Source: Cryptomeria japonica
Lineage: Eukaryota > Streptophyta > Pinopsida > Cupressales > Cupressaceae
NCBI RefSeq assembly: GCF_030272615.1
Contig: NC_081411.1
Location: forward strand, 160,307,971-160,371,970
Direction: 5' to 3'
DNA length: 64,000 bases
This document shows, piece after piece, positions 34,831 through 48,100 of this stretch (the first letter of the stretch is position 1; each line of letters begins with the position of its first letter). Below the pieces are notes generated by a model, which was not told the origin of the DNA, searched no databases, and saw only the letters and a list, made by a program, of their open reading frames with translations. The position numbers and the translations under genes are program-made.

Positions 34831-35914
34831 GCAGTTGAGTCCACTTTTTGGCGAATTCCCTGATTTTTAGATTTTACTACATTTGACCTAAAAAATTGAA
34901 TCACTTAAAGATTGAATCTTGAAAAAAATCAGTAATACAAAATGTAGCACTCAAAGTCTAGTTTTCAAATATGTAATTTATTTTAATACCCAACTAATAA
35001 AAATTGACTTTCAAAAGGGGTTTTTAAAAACCACTATTTAAAAAATGCATCTTTTAGGACCATACCATGCATGTGTACAACCACCATTTTTTGACACAAA
35101 TAAAGTTTTCTTTTCAAACCCTTTTGGGAAAATAATTGTAACACATTGAAGATTGATGGGGATATCTTTTTGTAAATTTTTGTTAAATATATTTTTTTAT
35201 TAATTTTCTATTGGCCGTATTTGCTATTTTAAAAACCCCTCGTGTATGACCACCATAATTTGACCTAAACTTATCATTTTTTGAAGTTTTTTAAAACATT
35301 GAAAAGAAGTCTTAGTAGTAGATTGATGTCATATAATTTGTTTTTCAAAAAGCGTAAAAACAAAAAGCTTATTAATAAATAAGAAAACTTAATATTTCAA
35401 GTTTATGGACCAAATCCATTACAAATTAATTTAAAAATAGAAAAATAATCAAATCTTAAGAAAACATATATTTAAAATCTAAACAACATAATCTCTAATG
35501 GGTTTTAATTTCGTCTGATAATTTTGTAGAAATGGGCATCAAACATATGTTAAAAGTTAGTATTTTGTTATTCACATAGCCCAAACTTGTACTTGCCGGT
35601 CCAAGGCTTAGGTTTGGGCATTCCAGGCCTTACTAGACTCGAATCCTAAGGCACATGGTGGGGTAGTTTTCATATTTTTAAATAACAAGGACTCGTGATA
35701 TAAATAGGAACCTATTTAAATAAGGAGGCCCTATTATATTTTTTGCTCCGAAAATATTTTCATAAAATGGGGCCCCATTATTTTCTGGTCTCAATCGGGC
35801 GTCGTTTAGAAATAACAGGGCCCCATTCCTAGCAGTGTTGTTCCCAATCCACACACTTACCCCTAATTGGGACCCAACTTCTTGCACCCACCCCCTAACA
35901 CTTCAAACAATACT
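34831..35914. other. AT-rich intergenic DNA
   Basis: No gene was seen. Poly-A/T-rich sequence gives way near 35690-35880 to a segment with repeated ggggcccc/ggccccatt motifs of unknown origin. Confidence 0.45.
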
Positions 35915-36994
35915 ATCACTGTTAGGTCCCGGAGACAACTGAGAGGGGGGGGTGAATCAGTTGTCAAATAAATTTAAACCAAAAACAACTTAACCAATCT
36001 ACTGCTTAATACCGGTGAACCAGTTTGTTATACCGGTAATCAGTTTTACCAGATAATTGCAATACCAGTAAGAATTAATGCATGAAACAAAAAGATAAAG
36101 TCATCCAAAACACATAACACCAATATTTGTACGTGGAAACCCTGTAAGGGGAAAAACCATGGTGGGAAACCTTACCCACAATCAGATGATACTACTACAG
36201 ATAGTAAGTGTATACAAATGGGGTCTGCACATGCAAAAAGGCCAAGCGCCTAGAGCTCACTACTCAATCACAAAATGGGAGTCACACTGACTACAATTGG
36301 ATGGTTAAATCCAATAAGAATGTACCGCACAAAATAGCATCTTCATATGCTGGATTTAGTACCGGTGTAGTTCTAATATGCTTTCACAAAAACCTAGCTT
36401 CAACTCCAAATGATGTCTTCGTGTATAGCTCTGCTTATTCTTGCATATACCTTCACACAATTCTTTTTCACATTCCACACTTGATCTTACAAATAAGATC
36501 TTGCATTTATACCATAACCTAAGACCAATTTTAGTAGATCAGCTCTACAAGATATTGCAATAAAATCATTTTACAAACAATACAATATCCAATGCAATAA
36601 CCGATTCAACATGTCGGCTTGATGCATTTACAACAATAACAAAACATCTCCATAGCATGTAACAATAACAAAACATCTCCATAACATGTCGTGCTGATCT
36701 GGGAAAGATAAACTTGCCGGTGCATAACCTGGACCTATTTGCCGGTAACAACAAATATGCAAATACGAATATACCAATAAACAATTATCCAAGATAAGAT
36801 GTCCAAACAATGTCTTCGACATAACCAAGTGTTTTCCATGCCATTCCAAGTGCCGGTGATCATTATATCCTGTTGGTGTACCATATATCGGTGACTGTGC
36901 ATTTGTCAGTGAATGTTGCTGAATCTCCAAAGTGCTAGAGTTTTAGTAGGTGTTGACATCAATGACAAAACCATACCAAAATACCAACAACCAC
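35915..36994 (-). mobile_element. Solo LTR (copia-like)
   Basis: The segment 35920-36989 begins tgttaggtcccgg and ends ataccaaca on the plus strand, giving complementary TGTT..AACA-type ends. It is flanked by atcac (35915-35919) and accac (36990-36994), which match at four of five bases and fit an aged target duplication. Near the right end a cattgatgtcaaca string (minus strand) is the type often seen at the start of plant copia LTRs. Near the left end, gagaggggggggtgaatcag is also a common LTR string. No interior or partner LTR is present, so it is read as a product of LTR-LTR recombination. Confidence 0.6.
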
Positions 36995-39914
36995 ATATGA
37001 TAAAATGAATAGACATGTAGTGGTAGTGAAGAGATGAACTTATATGGATGTATGCAAGCCAAAAAATAGAGACTAGGATTAGGATGACCCTTAATCTCAT
37101 GGTTCAAGCGAGGAGATGATTTGACAAATAGAATATATTTAGAACTTACTAGGTGTTTATATTATAGTTCATATTCCAAACTATTGTTGGTGATTTTTTA
37201 TTTCTTTATCAATAATTCAACATATTTCCATTTAAATTTAATAAATTAACTTATGAGTATTTTTCAATTCCATTTTAGAATGTAAATTTTAAACATTGCT
37301 TTCAAAATTGATTTAATTTAGAGTCTAAATTTTACACATTTCTCAATTTCCATTAACAATCAACATATTATCATTATGTGGTAAAATTTACAAGCATTCA
37401 ACTAAATATATACAAATTAGCAATGATAGCATGTGCTATATTGACCCCTATCTTGTTGTATCTCAATTTACTTTTTTTTTTTTTTTAAACTTTAGCTCGA
37501 TCTAATATTTTCCTTTGTTGGCCCATTGTTGATAATTGATTTGAGGTTTTTTATTTATTTTGGGTTCCCTAGAGGAAATGCAAGTTAAGAGGTCAGGAAA
37601 AGTTCATATAGTTTGTCAAAATTGAAGAGCACATAATTATATCGAGAGGAGGGTTGAATCAACATATCAATAATCTTTTACTTTTCAAAACTTGATTAGA
37701 TCCACTAACAATACTTCAAAAGATTAATCAACCACACATGTAAGATCTAGCAAGTAAGAACACACAAAAAAAACATGATTTACGTGGAAACCCTTGCTGG
37801 AGAATGCCATGCAAAATATTACTTATGTATTGAAAACTTCTTACTAATTTTGTAGGCATCAATCCATAGGAGACACCAATCCCCTCTAGATGATTTTATA
37901 GGCACCAAACATTGGAGACACCAATCCCCACAACTAAGCACCAACTCAGTTAGAGACACCAATCTTCTTTAATGAGAGGCACCAACCTTTGGAGACAAGA
38001 ATCCGATCTTCTTAAGTCTGCTACAATTTTGCCTTAGATGGTTGCTCTAAATATCTTTATGATCATCATTAACTCTTTCCTCAAATCTATTCTTATCTTT
38101 CACATAAGTCTACTCCAAATTAGATTAATGATTCTACAACAAATATGCTCAAGAGCTTGAAATAACTTTTCTTTGAAATCTACTCTTAACCTTTGATACT
38201 TTGTGTTTACAAGGTCTGCACAACTTTTCTCACCAAGTTAGAGATGGTTTGATTTCTACTCATAAATCTACTCTCAAATATGTTTGGATCTTCTCTTCAA
38301 AAATGGAAAGATATATAATGAAATTCTTACTTACTAATCCTCAAACTATCCTTCATTTATACCTTAAGTCAGTCCTCCCTAGGAAGCCCAAAATAAACCA
38401 TTTTATTTATTTTAAATTCCTTGAATGGGGTGACCAAGGAAGTGAAGTCAACTCCATGCAAAATTTTATTGTATTTCCTTGCTAGCTCAACATATTTTTC
38501 AAAAGATAAATCCACCTTGAAATCTTTAGATTGTTTTTGGTATCCATCCAATAATGTAGACAATTATTCTTCAAATGATTCTCTATATTTATGTTGCTCT
38601 TTTGTATTCACATAATCTCCTCTTGGATAAGATATATGTCTTCTTCCTCTTTTTGAGACATTTTAGCTAGAACTAAATTTTGCATTCTATCTTGCAATCT
38701 TTGAAGGCTCTTCTATAAATCATCATTATTCTTTCATAATTCTATCATATATTTCCAAAACGCTTCTATGATTAAACCTTAACTTCCCTTAAAAGTTGGA
38801 AAGATAATAATTTTGATACTACTATAATATCTCCAAACAAAATATTCTACAAACTTATTCAACACACAAAAATACATAACAAATTTGAAAAAAATCAAAT
38901 AGAAAATTTAGAAACTATCAAAACAAAACATCCAAAAAAATATAAATCACAAAACAATGCCAACACTAATGTGCTCTAAACCAAAAGATAAGATCCAAAA
39001 TATGCAACATGCAACAAACCCTCACATAACTTTACCCACAACTTGCAACAAACACATGCACACATGTTGAAAAACTGTAATAACCTACCTATTCTTAAGC
39101 TCCACTCCAATTTCTAAGTGAAATTGCATCAAGAGACCAATGTGGACTTTGTCTATTGCTTTCAACCTTTAATACATTTTTGTACGTAGAGGGATTTGTA
39201 TAAGCACAAATGCTCATACAAAATAATTGAGTTGTAAAATGATCCAAAAATCCCCTTAAATGCAAACACCTACATGTTTGTAATATAATGAGGCTAAGTT
39301 GGGCACCCAAATTCTAAGGCCATATTTAGGTCTAAAATAATTATTAAAGGATATTCTTAAATATTCATTCTAATCTACATGCTAAAAATTAGCCCACTCA
39401 TAGACTTGTCATAAATTCATTATAGATAGAATTGACCATTACAAGAGTATCTCACAAAATACCCCAAATATCTATGAGCATTTAGGATGCATCTTTGACT
39501 TAAAAAGCTGTTGTTGTATTACGATTTTCAATTTATTACTTAATATGGTCAAAGGTGCATTCTGGGTGTTGCATATACCTTGCCCATTGAGTCAAATAAA
39601 TTAATTTAATATTCAATTGCTCTAAAAAATATTTGATAATATAAGATTTCATCACAATCATACATTTAAATATTAAATATATTATCTTCATATTTTTTCA
39701 TCTTAACATGAGAAATATTGGAATGAGTATTTTGTCCATGGAATAAATTAATTGAAAAAGGGACACATATTTTGAAGTTAGTTGCTAGTAACACTTTATC
39801 AGTCTATAGAATACAATGCCAGGGGTTAGAGATAATAACAATTGTAATTCAATGTGGAACTGGAATTTTCCAAGGAACATCTTCATATGAAAATTTTAAA
39901 ATCCATCTGATAGT
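36995..39914. other. AT-rich DNA with a degraded LTR-like stretch
   Basis: From about 37640 to 38060 the sequence has LTR-like strings (gaggagggttgaatcaa, then tttacgtggaaaccctt) and a series of short repeats based on ggagacaccaatc. Boundaries could not be fixed. A short minus-strand frame at 38369-38563 has no recognisable family. The rest shows nothing I can name. Confidence 0.4.
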
Positions 39915-40066
39915 AAAACATATATTTTGTTAATGGGCCTTTGGTCTACTGGTGAAGTTGAATGGTACCAAATGAGCCCACCAGGGATCAAGTCTCCTTG
40001 AGTGCAAGGCTTTGACATCATAAGAGATGAAGAGTTGCTGCGAAAAAAAAAGAAAAAAACATATAT
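39915..40066 (+). mobile_element. Short tRNA-derived SINE with 11-bp target duplication
   Basis: A body of about 130 bp (39926-40055) starts with a tRNA-like head: A-box-like ggtctactggtgaag and B-box-like gggatcaagtctcc, about 40 nt apart. It ends in an A-rich tail. It is flanked by the direct repeat aaaacatatat at 39915-39925 and 40056-40066. The flanking DNA contains a second related block near 40140-40200 (catttgataataaaacatat), so part of the surrounding sequence is itself duplicated. Confidence 0.65.
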
Positions 40067-40830
40067 CCTAAATGTGAAATTAATAGAACCAAATCACATT
40101 TATCCTTTTTTTCAAGAATATAAAATGTTAGCATTTTAAAGTCCATTTGATAATAAAACATATATTTTAAATGTGAAGTTAATGGGACCAAATAGCTTTT
40201 ATCCTTTTTTTAAAGAATTTTTAAGAATATAAAATGTTAGCATACCTTTCAACTTCTCTCTTATAACAATATTTTTTAAAAAATTCAACATAAACATGAT
40301 TGGAATGAAAGGCCCCAATCTAAACCCAATCAAACACTGTAATTAAAAAACTAAAAAATTAATTGATTTTCTTGAAAATCCAATCCCACACCTTAGAGAG
40401 AGATCCAAGACCAAAATAAAATAAAATTATATACCCAGTTATCTTAAGATTTTATTACTATATATGCATTAAACAAAATTAAAAAAATTCTTGAGATTTT
40501 CCGTGCTAATCCCAAAGATTTCCAAAAATCAAACTCACAAAAATAAAATTATATACCCAGTTATCTTAAGATTTTATTGCTATATATGCATTAAAAAAAA
40601 TAAAATCCTGAGATTTTCCGTGCTAATCTCCAAAGATTTACAAAAATCAAACCCTTATGTGAGTTCCCATAAGACCCAAAAATGACTAACATTCCGTTGG
40701 TCAAATAATAAAATTCAAAGTGATACATAGTCTTTAGTCTAATCTGATAAAATCAAATACCTGTATTACTTGGGCAAGTCATGTGACTGTTGGCTAACAT
40801 TCTTAAAATAACTTTGGGCTTACAGGATTG
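40067..40830. repeat. AT-rich upstream DNA with a duplicated block
   Basis: A segment of about 120 bp (tatacccagttatcttaaga ... gagattttccgtgctaatc ... aagattt.caaaaatcaaac) occurs twice, at about 40430-40530 and 40549-40650. No gene was seen. The S1FA promoter probably begins at the right-hand end. Confidence 0.6.
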
Positions 40831-40839
40831 CAATGGCGA

Positions 40840-40846
40840 TATAAAA
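40840..40846 (+). promoter_or_regulatory. Candidate TATA box of the S1FA gene
   Basis: TATAAAA lies about 790 bases before the ATG. A noncoding first exon could run from about 40870 to a donor gtattt at 40941, with an acceptor tgtgcag near 41544, placing an intron in the 5' untranslated region. This layout is inferred from signal positions only. Confidence 0.4.
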
Positions 40847-41626
40847 TGGGATCTGAGAAGAGAAAAAACAATCATAGCTAACTTCTTACTTATTTTGGGA
40901 CTTGCAGTCATTCCCGAGGCTCAGAGATCAGCTTGACGCAGGTATTTTTCATACAATTTTGCTTTGGATCTGTGCTATTCTTTACCGAATCCAAGCTTTT
41001 CATGGCCGTCTTATCTTAATTTAAGCTGTTCACTAAGTGATTTCAATCAATTTAATTTCTTTTTCGGGGAGTATTTGTTTATTTGTTTGAATGCTTGTAG
41101 TGTCGGTTAAAATTAAGGCCAGGTTATTTTAAAATAAAAAACTAGCCTTGGTTTTCGTTAGTTAAGGCTCGATTGCTTGTCTTATGAAAATTAAATGAAA
41201 TTATAGGATTTTTTTTGTTGGATTAGATCGGGTGGGCGTGTTGAGAATGGTGAAAACAATGGTTGCAGAGTCTGAGAGAAGGTGGGTTTTTGGTTGTTAT
41301 TGTTTTTTAAAAGTTATGGTTTTTTTCTTGTTGGATCTGATCCGTCGGGTGTTTTGGAAATGGGAAGAATATTCGTTTTAGGGTTAGAGAGACTGGGTTT
41401 TAGCGTTTTTTGGGGAAAATTATATTACCGTTTGTTGGTTTTGGGTAGATGCGTATTTTGAGAATAGTGATAAACAATGTTGAAGCTGAGGGAAAGTCGG
41501 CTTCAAGCTTTAGCTTAACCTTTGTATAGTGGCATGGTGTGCAGGGTATTTGGTGGAGGGGAATTTGCAGAGGATTTCTGAGAGGGGTTAACAGAAGCAT
41601 TGGCCTCAGAGAGTGGATTTTCAAGG

Positions 41627-44600
41627 ATGGCGGAGGAATTTTCCTCTCACGCTGACATAGATCCGTCTGCATTTGCTCAGCAGGTAACGATTTTATTAGG
41701 ATTTACTTTTTTTGAATTGGGATTTGTCTCTTTGAGCTGTGTAAATGCTGATCGGAGAAGCATTTGTAATTTTGTGAATCGGTTAGGGAGATAGTGTAAT
41801 ACACAATCCGAGATCCTTAGATGAGTACCTATCCATTTCTTTAAATTGTTAATTCCTCTCGTTGGAAACCTTTAGTGTGGATGACATGGGAAAGCTTTTC
41901 TGTTACTCACTCAAGACTTGTACCCAGTCTCACTATTAATTAGTTTAACCTTTCAATTGGATGCTAAGGAGAATCTCTTCTTCCAGTAATATCACTTTGG
42001 ACTTGCACCTGGCCTCAATTGTTGGGGTATACCCCACCTGGAAGTTTACCCAATTCCAATACATAACATTTCTCTTAGGATATTGGGTTGCTGCTATGAA
42101 AGTTCACCTGATTTATCACCTTGTTTCATCTCATTGTGGAAAATTGACATGGTCGTGTGCTGATATTGGCAACATGTTTCTTTGTTAAAACAATAGTTTA
42201 ATGGGTTGGTAATTCTGGTTACTGCTTAAGGATCCATGATTTTTTGAAAATTGCAATAGCAGCTATTACATTGTAATCAAAAGTATTAATAATCAACAGG
42301 AAAGGTCTTTAAATGGAATTATGAGATGTTACATGTCCATGAGCTTGGAACCTGGGTCTGTTTGTAGCAATGTTACCGGTTCTTCCCCAGGTAACCCCAG
42401 GTCCTGGTCTGGTTCGAACTGGGTTCGGAGTCCTGGTCTGGTTCGAACTGGGTTTGGAGTCCTGGTCTAGTCCTCTGTGGGTTTGGTCAGGGTCCAGCCC
42501 ACAGACCGTGGGCTTGGCCTGGATGAACCTAAGCGAACCCGAGCCAAATTTCACCTCCAGATGTGTCCAGCCAGTGAATTTGGATGTTTTAAAATTTTTC
42601 TTTTTTTGACTTTTTATCCAAATTTCACCTCCAGATGTGTCCAGCCAGTGAATTTGGATGTTTTAAAATTTTTCTTTTTTTGACTTTTTATTTTAAGGTA
42701 TCCATCTACAGTAGTGGTAAAAAGATTGTCAAGACTCAAAACCACGGCATCAAGAATAATCACTGGGTTGCTATGATAGAAAGAAAATGGAAGGTTTAAG
42801 ACTCTAATATAAACTATAAACCCATGCATATTCAATTCTCAATCTCTACTATTATCAAATTTATAACAATGCATGAATCATGTTTATCACTCTAAGGACA
42901 GTGGATTGTGTCTGCATTGTGCAAGAGTATCAAATGACTACCTTCAGCACTCTATCAAGTTTATAGGGGCAGTGATCTGTAGATAATAGCGAGCAAGGGT
43001 CAGAACCATGTTAAAACCTTAGGGCCAGTTCATTACTTTAAGGATATCTTAAGCCTTATCCAAATTCTTGACACACTTCAAGGTCCTATAAACTTGAAAA
43101 GAAGCAGTCTCAATATGCATAAAGACCCTGTGATACAGCACTAAACAAAGACAGTGTACAGGAAGCCATCAGGAGGGTCATAGTAAACTTCAAATGATAG
43201 TGGTATCAAAAGAGAGATCATAGTGTTCTATGTATCACAGTGTTCTATGAAGAGCCATGGATATGATGGTTATTAAGTTGTTATCTATGAAATGCCATTC
43301 TTAGTCTATTGAGGCTACAGTCTATAGAGCTCATAATCACAAATGATTGTCATGCCAAGTAAACCCAAGTCAAATGACCTACAGGAAGATAGTCATCTAA
43401 TATGGATGATGATGATGATATTTTAATTTTTTGATCACCCATATGATATTTGATCAATGATCAATGATGGCTGATTGTTGACACTTGACGTTACTATTTT
43501 TTGAACTTTATAGTTTAATATATATCATGACATTCGAGTTTGACTAATATTTGACTATTAATATGGTGGTGTATTTTGCTCTGTTATTTTGCTATAAGTA
43601 TATTGGTGTATTTTGAACTTAATTACTGCTGCAAATATGTATTTATTTATGATTTTTATTTATTTTCATATGGATAAACCCAAAACGAACCCAATTCCCT
43701 AAAATTTTTTTCCCGAACCTGCGAACCGAACCTGAGCCCAAACCTTGATAGCAAACATCCCCTACTTACCATCCAACAGTAGGAACGTGTGCCAAAGATG
43801 GATCATTTACAATTTATAGTTAGGTTTCATAAGCTGCCAATGTTGTATCCCTCAAATAATGAATGGACCACAAATATGATTCTGGTTATGTAGGTAGTTT
43901 AGGCTACCTTGGTCTCAGATTAGGTTTGTTGAAACTTATGGTTTTATATTTTACTCCATTTGCATTGGTATGCTTCTAGGGATCACCATTTCTTTGGCAT
44001 GCATGACTCATTCAGGAGCTTTTAAACGTGCGACATTCCCATATGCACTTGTACATATGAGACAGCATGTGTAATGTCAAAGAAGTTAGATAGGCCCTTT
44101 TTCAATTCTGCTGAAGACGGTTGGAAATTAGTAGAATGCTACAACTAGATCAACTGACCCACTAGCTTCGTAGGTTTATACTATTTCTGTTTTAATAGTT
44201 TGGTTACATGGACTTAAAGGGCCCGATTACATTCATATTCAATGAGTTGAGTCCATAGCCAACATAAAGATATTCTATAAAATGGTTGTCTTCAGCAAAG
44301 GGATTTCTAGGTTTCGGCTTTTATTTCTTATGTATTTTAAATTCACAATATATCCTAGCTTCATTAGTATGTTTCCAGTGGCCATCATTACTTCATCATC
44401 TTAGGGCATGTATAGGAGCTCTTAAGAATCTCACATTTCTTTTTGCACTCACAATGGACATACAAGTCATAAGCATAACTTCAGAGGAGGCGGATATGCT
44501 CTCTTGTTGGCTTTTCTGAGGCCTATCAGAAGTTAGTAACTTAGATCAGCTGAACCAATAGCTTCTTTTGTAGCTCTCTGCCAATTCCTCTTTATTAGGT

Positions 44601-46307
44601 CACATAACCTGTCATTTCCTCTTTAGTGGCCCACAAAACCTGCAAATTCGTTAATCGGGCTTTCCAATCCTTGCATAGAAATTCCATTGCTGAAGCACAA
44701 CCTGTTAGTCTATACTAGGATGGATACAACATGTACATACAAACTTACGGTATTCATACTTAATAGGATGGATACACAACCTGTGCCATAGGACAAAAGC
44801 ACAGGGTTTGTCTACAGCATAGGATTTACATAGTTCCAGTGTAGGCTTCGTAGATACTTTAATTTCATACATAGTTACAGTGTACGCTTCATAGATACTA
44901 TAATTTCACAATTTACCGTAGTAGCATTAGTATGTTTCTTGTGGCCACTTTTATTTCATAATTTTATAACATGTGTAGGAGTTTTAGAAGTGCTATGCAT
45001 GTTTATATTGCACAATATTAGCATACATAAAGTGAATAAAATCTCAGAGAGGAATATACCCGTTGGATTGGTTCTGTTGGTGTGTATCTGAAGCCATTGA
45101 TGAATATATAAAATGATTGTTTAACTTCTTTTGTGAATTTTAGGCATTGGCTCTTCAGTCGATCAGTCAATCACATAACCGGTGGACTCACTGTTCTAGT
45201 AAATGTGTAAATGTGTTGTTACTTCCAGGCTGAACTTTATGTACATATCATATTCATTTTGAATCAGTTGGTTTCATAACCTACTTCAAAACTTAGGGTT
45301 TGTCTTGAGCTTTTCTAAGGACTATGTTAATGGGTATATCCAGAATGTTTCCTGCACCCATACCAGGTGCGTCCAGGTACAGGTTTGCTTGGAGGTATGC
45401 CTGGATGCGCCCAGGGTGCATACCCAGGCATATACAAAGATTATTTTGCTCTCTTCATTCTCTCCTTTCTCATTTTGGCATTTTGAAGGACAGGTGATAT
45501 ATATTATTATTATATGACATGACTAATATTGAAATTCTGAACTATCAATTGGCATTTAATATTTATCTTTATCAATACCATTTTGGCTTTTGAAATTGAT
45601 CAATGATGAAGTATTATGCTATCAAATGAATTTTTGTTTTATAAATCTGTATATTTTTTTTTTGTTTAACTTTATGTATATTATATATATATAAACACCG
45701 TATCCAAACGTACCGTACCGGCATACCTGTATTCTGTACACTTGTTCCCATACCCATACTGGCAACTTAATCTAAGGATAATTCATTCTGCAAAAGAAGA
45801 AAAGGAATAACATAGAACTACCATCCTTGCACTTTTACTCACTTTTAAACTTTGGGTTCTCAATTGTTTTTTGGTCGTTACCATTATGATGCGGTTTATA
45901 TAGTATATCATGTCAGTGGAATTTTAGACCATGTAAAGACCCTCTCTTTCTATATATATCCATTTAATGAGTTATTATCTAAACTTCATTCGTGTTAAAT
46001 TAAATTTTTGTGAAATATGATTTTGGTAGTGTATACTTGCATTGGTGTCTACTTGCCAGCTGCTCTAATCTATCTTGTATGCGATGTTCAGGAAAGACTA
46101 GTCACTAAAGCTGCTGGGAAGGGATTCAATCCAGGATTGATTGTTCTTTTGGTTGTGGTTGGAGTGTTACTTGTTTTCTTGGTGGGTAATTACGTGCTCT
46201 ATTTGTATGCACAAAAAACATTACCACCAAAGAAGAAGAAGCCAGTTTCTAAGAAGAAGATGAAAAGAGAGAGACTCAAACAAGGTGTATCTGCCCCAGG
46301 AGAGTAG
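41627..46307 (+). CDS. S1FA: S1FA-like DNA-binding protein, two coding exons
   Basis: Coding exons 41627-41683 and 46092-46307 join in phase to give 90 residues, separated by a 4408-base GT...AG intron (donor gtaacg, acceptor ttcag). The start ATGGCGG lies in a good context. Exon 1 gives [19 protein letters not shown]. Exon 2 carries the conserved family core: [16 protein letters not shown], then [20 protein letters not shown] and the basic tail [21 protein letters not shown] (21 residues, quoted here as [12 protein letters not shown] plus KQGVSAPGE). S1FA was described from spinach as a small factor binding the S1 site of a plastid ribosomal protein gene promoter. The basic tail can serve for nuclear targeting and DNA contact. 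Residues 35-60 are strongly hydrophobic and look like a membrane segment, which is usual for this family and unexplained. Length is normal, and I see no damage. Confidence 0.9.
42370..42692 (+). repeat. Tandem repeats within the S1FA intron
   Basis: A unit of about 28-30 bp based on ggtcctggtctggttcgaac is repeated about three times at 42395-42475. A 74-bp unit containing tttcacctccagatgtgtcc is repeated twice, at 42545-42618 and 42619-42692. Confidence 0.85.
42693..46091. other. Remainder of the S1FA intron
   Basis: No second gene or coding domain was seen. A C/G-rich patch with gcaccca/tgcgcccagg motifs lies at 45350-45430. A segment rich in aacctg/gaaccgaacc lies at 43690-43750 and resembles the repeat at 42370-42540. 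Confidence 0.5.
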
Positions 46308-46829
46308 CTTTGTTTATTCAACTCTTCTGTATGAGTTTCTTGTACCAGATTCTTAGTTGTAGCTTCGCAATGAGCTAAAGAGTCGGCACTAGGTTTACAC
46401 TGAGCTACTAGTTATTTCAACTTATCTAAATTGAGTAATTGTCTTGTTCTCTTGGCAAGATTTTCATTTGGCAGAGTATTTTAATATGTTGTGGTGTTGT
46501 ATCAAATTCCTTGTTAACTTAGTGTTTAAATGGAGAAAAAGGAATTCTTGAAACTGCACATTCTAGGATTCTTTGATTTACTGCTTATATAAGTCAATAT
46601 GGGATTTTCACACATATTACTTCACTTTTCTTTTCGTAATCTACATTTTCTGAATCCCATAGAATAGCGCTAGGTTTTCAGCCGTACTATTGAATCATAT
46701 GTGAACCATGAGATGATTTTCAAAGAAGACACTTAAGATGCTACTCTTCTTTTTGAACAGGAGCCTCATCATCTAGGGCATATGTGTAATGTATTTCTAG
46801 CCCACGAGTCAATGCGAAGCATTGGATCT

Positions 46830-46835
46830 AATAAA
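46830..46835 (+). terminator. Candidate polyadenylation signal of the S1FA gene
   Basis: AATAAA lies 523 bases after the stop. It is the clearest canonical signal downstream, but an earlier non-canonical site is equally possible. Confidence 0.3.
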
Positions 46836-47454
46836 AACTTAAGTTTTTAGTTTTTATTCTGGAGTATTGTCTGTTGCTATGATAAATTGAGCTTGAAAAG
46901 ATAATAATTGTATGGATGGATCTGAGTTACTGTTTTAGAATTTTAATTATTTTTGAGTACCAAGTAAGACAAGTAATTCTATAATTAGGTAAACTAAATA
47001 CTGTAGTTCAGAATTTCTAGTTTGTAGTTGACTATGAACTTTTGTATTAAGCAGAAAGTGGGAAGGAATTTTTTTGTTCATTTTTGGTCATATCTGAAAT
47101 TGGGAAAGTTTGCAGCAAGGAGTGTTCATTGTAATGCATTGAACTGCTTTTTCTTTCTTCTGCTTGATTGAATCAAATATTAAATTTATGTTTCGGTTGA
47201 AATGGTTTATTGTGAAAGTTTTGAGTGAAAGATATCGATTTATGTGAAATGAGTATGGAACCGTTTTAAATCCAAATGTTTTCTAGATGTTGGTATCTGC
47301 CATAGAGCCTAAGTTGGCTGTCTTAAAAACAAAATATTTGAATTTCTAGCTCTTAACAAGTTTATTATCAGACGTTGATGATAGATGGATGTTGCTTTGG
47401 CTTGGTGTAAGATGGCTCCATGATGGGGGTTTGATGGTGTGCTCTTTGTTTGAT

Positions 47455-48100
47455 GCCTTTGAAATAAAAATCACTTTGTAATGCTTCTGTTTCGTTTGCT
47501 TGATTGTATTCATAATGTCTGTTGCTTCCATTCCCTAAAATACGTAACTCACTGTATAGCGAGATGCAACAACGTAGGTATTATAGTGTTCATAAATTTT
47601 ATGTGCAGGGCCATGTTTTATTCAGATTTCTTTGCATTCTTATATAAGTGTTTAATAGTCTATCAATCAAAAAAAGAATCTGGGTTGTCGGCTGATTTTA
47701 CCCATTAGTATAACTGATAATAACCATTGTTGTATGGGATCCTTCTATATCTGTGACCACGGACAACAGTATCAAAATGCCTTTGAAATAAAAATTACTT
47801 TGAAATGCTTTTGTTTCGTTTGCTTGATTGTATTCATAATGTCTGTTGCTTCCATTACCTAAAATACGTAACTCATTGTATAGAGAGATGCCTCAACGTA
47901 GGTATTATAGTGTTCATAAATTTTATGTGCAGGGTCATGTTTTATTCAAATTTCATTTGCATTCTTATATAAGCGTTTAATAGTCTATCAAACAAAAAAA
48001 GAACCTAGGTTGTCGGCTAATTTTACGTAGTATCACTGATAATAACCATTGTTGTATGGGATCCTTCTATAATTGTGATCACGGACAACAGTATCAAAAT
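47455..48100 (+). repeat. Tandem duplication (about 325 bp, two copies)
   Basis: Two copies, starting near 47455 and 47780, share tttcgtttgcttgattgtat, gtaggtattatagtgttcat and ttgttgtatgggatccttct. Differences are scattered substitutions. No coding function is apparent. Confidence 0.85.

Noticed and set aside
36208-36930. Frames of about 100 residues within the solo LTR
   Set aside because: No family motif is present and they lie wholly inside LTR sequence.
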